A stretch of DNA of 10,050 nucleotides from Burkholderiaceae bacterium (GTDB lineage: Bacteria > Pseudomonadota > Gammaproteobacteria > Burkholderiales > Burkholderiaceae_C), in the NCBI GenBank assembly GCA_023268425.1, contig JALRFN010000106.1, positions 1-10,050 of the forward strand, read 5' to 3'. The first letter of the stretch is position 1. Each line of letters begins with the position of its first letter. Under the pieces are notes generated by a model that saw only the letters and a program-made list of their open reading frames with translations, was not told the origin of the DNA and ran no database searches. A program made the position numbers and the translations under genes. Shown here one piece after another: positions 1 through 5,588 of this stretch.

Positions 1-366
1 ATCCATCTTGTTGACGATGGTGAGGTCAAAGTCCTGCTGGATCACACTGTGTGCGATGTGCGATGCCAATGCGGAGTGACCTTGCACAACGGGGACTGGG
101 CGCGGACCCCAGCCTTCATCGGCTGGCTGGTACTGATCGGCGGTGCCGATGGCGAAGGTGGGCATCTTGTCCAAAAAGAAGTTCAAGCCGTGGTCGTTGT
201 AGAAGACCACCATGACGTCCGGTCGGGCGGTTTCCAACCAACGGTGGATGGGTGGGAAGCCATCAAAAAATGGCTTCCAGTACGGCGCTTGTTGCTGGCC
301 TTTGGCGATGGCGGCGCCAATGGCGGGGATGTGTGAGGAGGCGAGGCCCCCAATCAGTTTGGCCAT
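1..366 (-). CDS. ligB: Protocatechuate 4,5-dioxygenase-type extradiol dioxygenase, beta (catalytic) subunit, LigB/PmdB family, 3' end outside window
   Basis: The first 122 residues are present and the gene continues past base 1. LigB is the iron(II)-binding subunit of the type II (LigAB) extradiol dioxygenases, which open the ring of protocatechuate or related catechols in the cytoplasm. The N-terminus shows the family pattern SSHIPAxGAAI with His12, and YNDH with His59. These correspond to His12 and His61, two of the three iron ligands of Sphingobium LigB; the third ligand (Glu242) and the catalytic His195 would lie outside. The blocks PTFAIG and PADEGWGPRPVP (about residues 69-92) are also characteristic. 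The ATG at 366 has a GGAG ribosome site about 9 bases upstream and begins 13 bases after the ligA stop, so the two are one operon. Substrate specificity (protocatechuate, gallate or another catechol) cannot be settled from this fragment. Confidence 0.9.
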   Translation of the reverse strand, partial: MAKLIGGLASSHIPAIGAAIAKGQQQAPYWKPFFDGFPPIHRWLETARPDVMVVFYNDHGLNFFLDKMPTFAIGTADQYQPADEGWGPRPVPVVQGHSALASHIAHSVIQQDFDLTIVNKMD

Positions 367-379
367 GGTTGGGCTCCAA

Positions 380-733
380 TCAGCATTGGTCGTTGGCGGC
401 GACCAACTTGGCTTTGAACGCGTCTTTGCTCACGCCCGTTTGTTGGGCACCGATGTCTTGCATGTCCAAGCCAAAGATGCCCGCGAACTTGGCCAAGTAA
501 TAGGCGTTGCCGCCAGCGGCCAGCAGCGCCAACACCTGTTTGGACTCAATGGCCGCGCGTTGTTCTGCGTTCAAGCCATAGCGGCTCATGTAGCCATCAG
601 GGTCAGCCAAGAAGGCGTCGCGGTTGGCTTTTTCGTTGAACGAATAGCACATCTTGTTCAAGGCGTAGCCTTTTTGCGCGGCGTGTTCGTCGAACAGCGG
701 GGTGCCGGGAATGGTGTGTTTGTTGGTCTTCAT
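380..733 (-). CDS. ligA: Protocatechuate 4,5-dioxygenase-type alpha subunit, LigA/PmdA family
   Basis: Predicted 117 residues. LigA is the small helical subunit that caps the active site of the LigB iron subunit. Family marks seen here are IPGTPLFDEHAAQKGY near the N-terminus, LNKMCYSF, the NRDAFLADPDGYMSRYGLN helix region and the GGNAYYLAK block (about residues 75-83 of this start). It is shorter than Sphingobium LigA (about 139 residues), missing mainly the C-terminal extension, and is clearly diverged from it. I chose the ATG at 733 because the next in-frame ATGs upstream (784 and 781) would leave only 7 bases to the divergent LysR start and would consume the whole control region; no strong Shine-Dalgarno marks either start. 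It lies directly upstream of ligB with a 13-base gap. Family assignment is firm; assignment to protocatechuate rather than gallate or methoxylated substrates is inference. Confidence 0.85.
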   Translation of the reverse strand: MKTNKHTIPGTPLFDEHAAQKGYALNKMCYSFNEKANRDAFLADPDGYMSRYGLNAEQRAAIESKQVLALLAAGGNAYYLAKFAGIFGLDMQDIGAQQTGVSKDAFKAKLVAANDQC

Positions 734-791
734 GGACTCGAGTTTGCGTGGCTTCAATGATTCAATCAACAAATGTGTCATCATTTAATAC
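734..791. promoter_or_regulatory. Divergent control region between ligA and the LysR gene
   Basis: These 58 bases must hold control signals for both divergent genes. Two inverted repeats are visible. TGATT-C-AATCA occupies 758-768, and ATGT-N13-ACAT runs from 773 to 793, reaching the LysR start codon. There is also a tandem direct repeat TTCAATGA/TTCAATCA at 753-768. The first inverted repeat fits the T-N(about 11)-A dyad that LysR regulators use, and placement over their own start is typical of autorepression. No clean -35/-10 pair could be assigned. The link to the adjacent regulator is inference. Confidence 0.4.
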
Positions 792-1751
792 ATGAATGAA
801 ATCGATGAGTTAAACCTGTCGTCTCGCGACTTGCAACTGTTCTTGGCGGTTTTGGATACAGGCTCGGTGACCGAGTCTGCCGCGCGCTTGGGCTTGACGC
901 AGTCAGCGGTTTCGCATGGCTTGAAGCGACTGCGAGCGGCGACGGGCGACGCCTTGTTCGTGAAGTCGGGGCGCGGCATTGTGGCCACCACCCAGGCTTT
1001 GCGTTTGGGCGATCGCGCGCGCGATTTGTTGCGGGCATTGCGGGGCTTTGGCCGCGATGTTGAAACCTTCGACCCCACACGCTGGCGCGCCCACATCACG
1101 GTGGCCGCGAATGACTTTCAGCGCGAATTGTTGTTGCCCCATTGGTTTGCGGGCTTAAGGCTTGCGTGTCCGAGTTTGAACCTCTCGGTCATGCATTCGG
1201 GTGTGCCCTTGGCTGCGTGGTTGCGTGATGACCGCGTTCAACTGCTGATCACTCCGCGCCCGCCCGAAGCCACAGACATCGTGCAGACCCGTTTGTTTGT
1301 TGACCAATATGTGGTGGTTTACGACCCCGCCATGCGCGAGGCGCCCAAAACATCCAAAGCCTTCAGTGCGGCGGATCACGCCACGGTGGTCTACGAAGGA
1401 GGGCGCGTGTTGGACGTCGACGCCCACTGGCGCGCCAGCGGCGTCCCACGGCGGGTGGTGCTCAGCGTTCCGGGTTTTGCGGCGTTGCCGAGCTTTGTGC
1501 GCGGCAGCACCTTGCTGACGGTGATGCCCAGCTTGTTGGCGGTGCGCCATGCACAAGGATTGGCCCACGCGCCTTTGCCTGTGAAGGCGCCGCCTCTGCC
1601 CATGTACGCGGTGTGGCATTTGCGTGACCAACAAGACCCCGCGCACCGATGGCTGCGAACGCAGTTGCAAGCCAGCGTGGCCGCGGTCTTGCGTGAGGGG
1701 CAGACGCTCGTGAAACGGGTACAAAAAAAGGGAGGCCAAAGCCTCCCTTGA
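792..1751 (+). CDS. LysR-family transcriptional regulator, divergent from ligAB
   Basis: 319 residues, the usual LysR length. An N-terminal winged helix-turn-helix lies at about residues 10-70, with the recognition-helix pattern SVTESAARLGLTQSAVSHGLKRLR followed by DALFVKSGRG. The remainder (about 90-300) is a periplasmic-binding-protein-like effector domain. The DNA-binding region resembles the NodD/LinR/NahR branch. The gene is transcribed away from ligA across 58 bp, the classic arrangement for a LysR regulator of a catabolic operon; PmdR of Comamonas controls a protocatechuate 4,5-cleavage operon, so an equivalent role is a reasonable inference. The start at 792 has no good Shine-Dalgarno, and the start codon sits inside a dyad that could allow autorepression. 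The last codons (1728-1749) double as the hairpin of the terminator for the convergent gene. Confidence 0.85.
   Translation: MNEIDELNLSSRDLQLFLAVLDTGSVTESAARLGLTQSAVSHGLKRLRAATGDALFVKSGRGIVATTQALRLGDRARDLLRALRGFGRDVETFDPTRWRAHITVAANDFQRELLLPHWFAGLRLACPSLNLSVMHSGVPLAAWLRDDRVQLLITPRPPEATDIVQTRLFVDQYVVVYDPAMREAPKTSKAFSAADHATVVYEGGRVLDVDAHWRASGVPRRVVLSVPGFAALPSFVRGSTLLTVMPSLLAVRHAQGLAHAPLPVKAPPLPMYAVWHLRDQQDPAHRWLRTQLQASVAAVLREGQTLVKRVQKKGGQSLP
1723..1749 (-). terminator. Rho-independent terminator of the repeat-protein gene
   Basis: Read on the minus strand, a 9-bp perfect stem AAGGGAGGC (1749-1741) with a 4-base loop pairs with GCCTCCCTT (1736-1728), and its last bases run into the T tract formed by the A run at 1723-1729. 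It lies 25 bases past the stop of the minus-strand gene ending at 1774. It lies wholly within the last codons of the plus-strand LysR gene. On the plus strand the hairpin is not followed by a T tract, so it is directional. Confidence 0.8.
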
Positions 1752-1773
1752 TTCGCCATCGCGTTGCGCTGGC

Positions 1774-4149
1774 TTAGTGGGCTTCGACGCCCAAGGCTTT
1801 GACCGTCTCGAGGTTCATGAAGCCATCCACCGGCAGGCCTTTGGCTTGCTGGTAGGCGTTGACCGCCGACATGGTTTGCTGGCGCATCACGCCGTCGATG
1901 GGGCCTGGGTTGTAGCCCGCCTTGCGCAGCGCCGATTGGATCTCGCGGATCTTGCTCGGCGTGGCGTTGGTCTCACACAAGATTTGGCGACGCTCGGTGC
2001 GCGCGTCCGACACTTTGACCTGGCGGTTCAGCGTGGTGTACTGCGCAGGCACGTCGATTTCGCGTGTGCTTGGCGGCGTGTCGATGACGCGGCGGCTGAA
2101 GGTCTTGAACTCAGCAGGAATGACTTCCTCGCGGAAGCTGGCTTCCTTGTCCACGACGCGACGGCTGACCGTTTCATACACGGCGGGCACGGGGATCTTG
2201 CGTGTGGCTGCAGGGGTGTCCACGACTTGGCGCGCCACGGTTTTGTAGTCGGCCGCGATCTTGAATTCGCGTTTTTGTGCAGGCTGGTCAATGACTTGAC
2301 GGGTGACTGTCTTGAACTCTGCGGGGATCACGACGGTTTCAGAGCGTGCAGGTGTCTTGACCACGCGAGCCTTGACGGTCTTGAACACGGCGGGTTCTTT
2401 GATTTCTTGAACCGAAGCGGGGGTGGCGATTTCTTTGCGCGTCACGATGTCGTAAACGGCCGAGAGTTTCACTTCGCGCACATAGCCCTCTTGTCCCGAG
2501 GCTGCACCCGCGGTCTTCACATTGGCCCCGCGCACATCGGCAGCACGCAAGATGCGCTCGCCCTCAGGCGTGGCGATCAAGTCACCCGCGTCGTTGAACT
2601 TGTAGCCTTTGGCGCGCAGTTTTTCGACGTCAATGACTTCACGGGTATAGGTCTGGTATTGCGCGGGAATGGTTTTGGTCATGGCGCCCGCTTCTTCGGC
2701 CACCACTTGACGCTCCACCATGGCGTATTGCGCCGGCACGACTTCCTCGCGTGTCGTGGCGGGCGCGACCATGACTTGGCGCGTGACGATTTCGTAGCGC
2801 TCAGGCACTTCGACCAAGCACATCACGTCGTCGTCCAAGCGGCGGTTGTCGGCTTGGTTCCAGTCGCGCTCGACTTTGACGCCATTGACTTTACCGTCGC
2901 CGTCCAATGCGAAAGTGCGCAAGGGGCGCACGTTCAGTGCTTTGCCCACCCAAGCGCGACCGCGTTTCCACTCTTGGTGGGCGTCGGCGACTTTCACGCG
3001 CTCGGTGACGGTTTTGAACTGAGCGGGCACCGCGACCAGACGGGTGCTGGCCTCACGCACCATGACGCGCTCTTTTTCTGTTTTGAAGGTGGTGGGCTTG
3101 GCGACCAATTCTTCAGAGGCTTCGCGGGCCAGCAATTGCTCGGTCACTTTGCGCAGCGGCAATTCGATGGGCTCGTACGCCGTGGCTTCGGGTTTGACCA
3201 TGACGCGGTCGTTGACCATTTTGAATGTCGGCGGTGTGGTCACCACGCGCGTGGTCTCTGGGCGGACCATGACTTGCTCTTCGCGTGTTTCATAGGTGGC
3301 GGGCACCACGCGCACTTGCTTGCTTTCTGGGCGCACCATGACTTGTTCGGTCACCGTTTTGTAGGTCGGCGGCACGGTTTCGATGCGGGTGCTCTCCGGG
3401 CGCACCTCAATCTGCTCGGTCACGGTTTTGTAGGTGGCGGGAATCGGCTCTTCACGCTCGCTGGCGGGTTGCACCAGGACTTGCTCGGTCACGGTTTTGT
3501 AGGTGGCCGGAATCGGGATTTGCTTGCGCACTTCGGGGCGAACCATGATTTCTTCGGTCACCGTCTTGTATGTCGGCGGCACGACTTCGTAGCGCTTGGT
3601 CGCGGGAACAGAGATCACGCGCTCAGACTCGGTCTTGAAGGTCGCAGGAATCAAGACATCGGCGTAGCAGGCGCCGGCGCTTCGGATCGCAACCGGGCGG
3701 GGCATCGCGCCGCTGAAGTTGTTGTCGCATTGCTGCATGGTCACGCGCAAAGGCTCGCCTTTGGCGTCGGTGTAGACGTTGACCTTCATGCTGGGGCTGT
3801 AAGGCACGTACTTGCCGATCAATTGCGGTGCCACACCGTCGCGATCAAAGCTGTGGCCCACGCCAATGTCACATGCGCCCTGACCCAAACCAGCCAGCTC
3901 GCCCAGGCTCATCACCTTGACGTCGGCTTCGCCTGCGCGCTTGAGCGGCGGTTTGTGGGTGAAGGATTGGTAAAAGCGTGCCGTGCCGGCTTGAACGGCC
4001 GCGTCACACTCGGCAGCCGTGTCGTAGCCGACGTTGCCGTGTTGATCACGGGTGATGCCCGCCTGTGCGGTGGTCGCCAGCAGCAAGCTGCCGCCAAGGG
4101 CCAGGCTCAAGGCTTGTGCCAGGCGCTGGATTTGAAAGTTTGTGCTCAT
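1774..4149 (-). CDS. Exported 23-residue-repeat protein with C-terminal peptidoglycan-binding domain
   Basis: 791 residues from the ATG at 4149, which has a GGGAGA ribosome site; an upstream in-frame ATG at 4224 would bury the signal peptide. Residues 1-30 form a Sec signal peptide ending ATTAQA. Residues 31-165 are a unique N-terminal domain with four cysteines (48, 93, 141, 161). Residues 168-397, 449-507 and 563-723 hold about 20 units of a 23-residue repeat, consensus P-A-T-Y-K-T-V-T-E-Q-V-M-V-R-P-E-S, split by two non-repeat inserts (398-448, containing DGDGKVNG, and 508-562). Residues 725-787 match a PG_binding_1 fold (KIREIQSALRKAGYNPGPIDG). I do not recognise a named gene. The layout suggests a periplasmic or surface stalk anchored to peptidoglycan, which is inference. 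The gene appears monocistronic, with its own terminator downstream. Confidence 0.85.
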   Translation of the reverse strand: MSTNFQIQRLAQALSLALGGSLLLATTAQAGITRDQHGNVGYDTAAECDAAVQAGTARFYQSFTHKPPLKRAGEADVKVMSLGELAGLGQGACDIGVGHSFDRDGVAPQLIGKYVPYSPSMKVNVYTDAKGEPLRVTMQQCDNNFSGAMPRPVAIRSAGACYADVLIPATFKTESERVISVPATKRYEVVPPTYKTVTEEIMVRPEVRKQIPIPATYKTVTEQVLVQPASEREEPIPATYKTVTEQIEVRPESTRIETVPPTYKTVTEQVMVRPESKQVRVVPATYETREEQVMVRPETTRVVTTPPTFKMVNDRVMVKPEATAYEPIELPLRKVTEQLLAREASEELVAKPTTFKTEKERVMVREASTRLVAVPAQFKTVTERVKVADAHQEWKRGRAWVGKALNVRPLRTFALDGDGKVNGVKVERDWNQADNRRLDDDVMCLVEVPERYEIVTRQVMVAPATTREEVVPAQYAMVERQVVAEEAGAMTKTIPAQYQTYTREVIDVEKLRAKGYKFNDAGDLIATPEGERILRAADVRGANVKTAGAASGQEGYVREVKLSAVYDIVTRKEIATPASVQEIKEPAVFKTVKARVVKTPARSETVVIPAEFKTVTRQVIDQPAQKREFKIAADYKTVARQVVDTPAATRKIPVPAVYETVSRRVVDKEASFREEVIPAEFKTFSRRVIDTPPSTREIDVPAQYTTLNRQVKVSDARTERRQILCETNATPSKIREIQSALRKAGYNPGPIDGVMRQQTMSAVNAYQQAKGLPVDGFMNLETVKALGVEAH
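1981..2463 (-). repeat. Repeat block C: seven 69-bp units
   Basis: Seven units spanning exactly 161 residues (protein 563-723), with first-half pattern P-A-x-[FY]-x-T-V-x-R-x-V-[IV]-D-x-P-A. This differs from block A in having R-Q/R-R before the V and a D-x-P/E-A turn, so the blocks diverged as groups. Confidence 0.8.
2629..2805 (-). repeat. Repeat block B: two full 69-bp units and one partial
   Basis: Units beginning PERYEIVTRQ, PAQYAMVERQ and PAQYQTYTRE at protein residues 449, 472 and 495 keep the 23-residue step. The third unit loses the pattern after about 13 residues and runs into the second non-repeat insert. Confidence 0.75.
2959..3648 (-). repeat. Repeat block A: ten 69-bp (23-residue) units
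   Basis: Ten in-register units of 23 codons inside the exported repeat protein (its residues 168-397). The third to fifth units are very similar at DNA level: the string cacggttttgtaggtggc begins at 3421 and again at 3490, exactly 69 bases apart. The eighth unit (ELPLRKVTEQ...) and the end of the tenth are the most diverged. Confidence 0.85.
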
Positions 4150-4646
4150 GAGTTCTCCCAGATGTGGTTGGTGTGAAGACCGGCATGTGGGGAGTGCGCA
4201 CCCGAAAAACGCTTGCGACGCCACCGCGGCTCAGTCGCATGCGAATATAAAAGCCAAGGCTATTAATACATTCTTAATATTTAACGAAAACCGTTTGTGT
4301 GTTAACTTTTAAGTGATTGATTGTGGAAAGTATCCGTTTTTTGCGCTGCCTTGCCCTGATGCGGCAAGCTGCGCAGGTTCTGCAAGTTTGGTGACAGCTT
4401 CTTGATTTCGAGGCTTGTGCTGAGCGGTCGTTGGCCGCTGTATGAGAGGTCTGAGCCCTGCCTGCGTTGCCAATTTGCCACGCTTGGGTGGTGCTCAATG
4501 GCTCAGCGCGCGAAGGGCTGGAACGCGTCTATAGTGCACGCCGCTGGTGCTGTGCGACTTGAGGCGAGCCAGCGCATTCGGGGCGCTTGACTGGCAGCGA
4601 GAGTTGCCTGAGCGTTGAAAGGGAGGCGCGAAGCGCCGATGAACAT
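4150..4646. other. Intergenic region between the repeat protein and mscS
   Basis: About 500 bases separate the two divergent genes. Bases 4243-4320 are strongly AT-rich (TATTAATA, TTAATATTTAA, GTTAACTTTTAAG) and are the most likely promoter region for the minus-strand repeat protein, although I could not assign a convincing -35/-10 pair at good spacing. Bases 4321-4620 return to genome-like composition. A TATAGT at 4530-4535 could be a -10 for mscS, but no good -35 lies 16-18 bases upstream. Short open frames on both strands lack ribosome sites and recognisable features. No RNA gene was recognised. Confidence 0.4.
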
Positions 4647-4650
4647 ATGA
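4621..4650 (+). promoter_or_regulatory. Unusual mscS translation-initiation region
   Basis: GGGAGG at 4621-4626 is a good Shine-Dalgarno but lies 20 bases before the mscS ATG (4647). Between them is a perfect small hairpin, GGCGC-GAA-GCGCC (4625-4637), and a three-codon frame ATG-AAC-ATA-TGA (4639-4650) whose stop overlaps the mscS start as ATGA. Either the hairpin shortens the spacing or the mini-frame couples translation into mscS. The sequence elements are seen directly; the mechanism is inference. Confidence 0.4.
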
Positions 4651-5552
4651 ATTTGAATTGGTTGAACGCGTGGCTGGAACGGCCGCTGCTCGTGGTGGGT
4701 GCGAACACCCTGACGCTTGGCAATGTCTTGGGCGCGCTCGCCTTTGTGTTGGCGGTCTGGTGGTTGGCGAGCTGGTTGGAGCGTTTGCTACAAGCGATCG
4801 CCAAACGTCGCTATGACGACCCGCGCACTTATGCGCGTCTGCACATGTTCAGCCGGTTGCTGCGCTACGCCGTGTGGTTGATTGGCACTCTGGCTGGCTT
4901 GAATCACCTGGGCATCGATTTGAGCAACGTGGCCTTGCTCGGCAGCGCGTTGGCTGTTGGGCTTGGCTTTGGTTTGCAAAATGTGGTGAGCAATTTTGTT
5001 TCGGGCTTGATTTTGTTGTTTGAACAAAGCCTCAAAGTGGGTGATTTCGTAGATTTGGAGTCTGGTGTGCGTGGTCATGTGCGCGAGATCGCCATGCGCT
5101 ACACCCGTGTGACCACCAACGACCGCATCGACGTCCTGGTGCCCAACTCCCAATTCATCAACGGCCGGGTCATCAATTGGACGCACGATGATTCGCACAC
5201 CCGCATTCATGTGCCCTTTGGCGTGGCTTATGGCACGTCCAAAACCCTGGTGCGCGAAGCGGGTTTGGCCGCCGCCCAAACCATCTCCGGCGTGATGGAG
5301 ACCGCACCCCACGCGCCAGAGGTGTGGTTGGTTGCTTATGGCGACAGCAGCATGAATTACGAGCTGGTGGTTTGGGTACAGCGCGACCTGACGATCAGCC
5401 CAGCGTCGACCCAAGCCCGCTTGTTGTGGGCCCTGGACGATGAACTGGCCAAGCGCCGCATCGAAATCCCATTTCCACAGCGGGATTTGCACCTGCGTTC
5501 GGGTGTGTTGGATGTGCGGCTACAGCCGCCAACAGCTGACGCTGTGAACTGA
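4647..5552 (+). CDS. mscS: Small-conductance mechanosensitive channel, MscS family
   Basis: 301 residues, close to E. coli MscS (286). MscS forms a heptameric inner-membrane channel that opens under membrane tension during hypo-osmotic shock. Three membrane segments are visible at about residues 20-45, 68-90 and 92-126; the third carries the pore signature GSALAVGLGFGLQNVVSNFVSG, rich in spaced Gly/Ala. The cytosolic beta domain follows with VGDFVDLESG, GHVREIAMRYTRVTTNDRIDVLVPNSQF, and the typical IPFPQRDLHL near the C-terminus. I chose the ATG at 4647 because the 20 residues coded from 4587 are hydrophilic and not family-like; the initiation region is unusual and is listed separately. A DUF389 gene begins 36 bases downstream on the same strand, with no terminator between, so the two are probably co-transcribed. 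Confidence 0.9.
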   Translation: MNLNWLNAWLERPLLVVGANTLTLGNVLGALAFVLAVWWLASWLERLLQAIAKRRYDDPRTYARLHMFSRLLRYAVWLIGTLAGLNHLGIDLSNVALLGSALAVGLGFGLQNVVSNFVSGLILLFEQSLKVGDFVDLESGVRGHVREIAMRYTRVTTNDRIDVLVPNSQFINGRVINWTHDDSHTRIHVPFGVAYGTSKTLVREAGLAAAQTISGVMETAPHAPEVWLVAYGDSSMNYELVVWVQRDLTISPASTQARLLWALDDELAKRRIEIPFPQRDLHLRSGVLDVRLQPPTADAVN

Positions 5553-5588
5553 TTTCCCCCCCTCTCACTATTTCTCGATCGGAGCATC

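Noticed and set aside
571..600. Similarity between the ligA segment YGLNAEQRAAI and the truncated rimK tail YGLNPEQQAQV, as possible gene conversion
   Set aside because: The shared stretch is only a few codons; GLN is already expected in RimK and the DNA identity is short and patchy. Treated as coincidence.
734..784. Upstream ATG start at 784 for ligA
   Set aside because: It would leave 7 bases to the divergent LysR start, and the added residues do not resemble LigA N-termini.
1009..1025. GCGATCGC and ATCGCGCGCGCGAT palindromes in the LysR gene
   Set aside because: They are short, fall in GC-rich Arg/Ala codons (GDRARDL), and are easily explained by composition.
1777..4176. A 799-codon open frame on the plus strand, antisense to the whole repeat-protein gene
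   Set aside because: It is in exact complementary codon register with the minus-strand gene, so stops could only come from sense TTA, CTA or TCA codons, which this genome avoids. The product is a His/Gly/Asp-rich mirror of the repeats with no signal peptide or domain.
4274..4590. Small open frames on both strands in the gap before mscS
   Set aside because: No convincing ribosome site and no recognisable domain; their composition matches chance frames.
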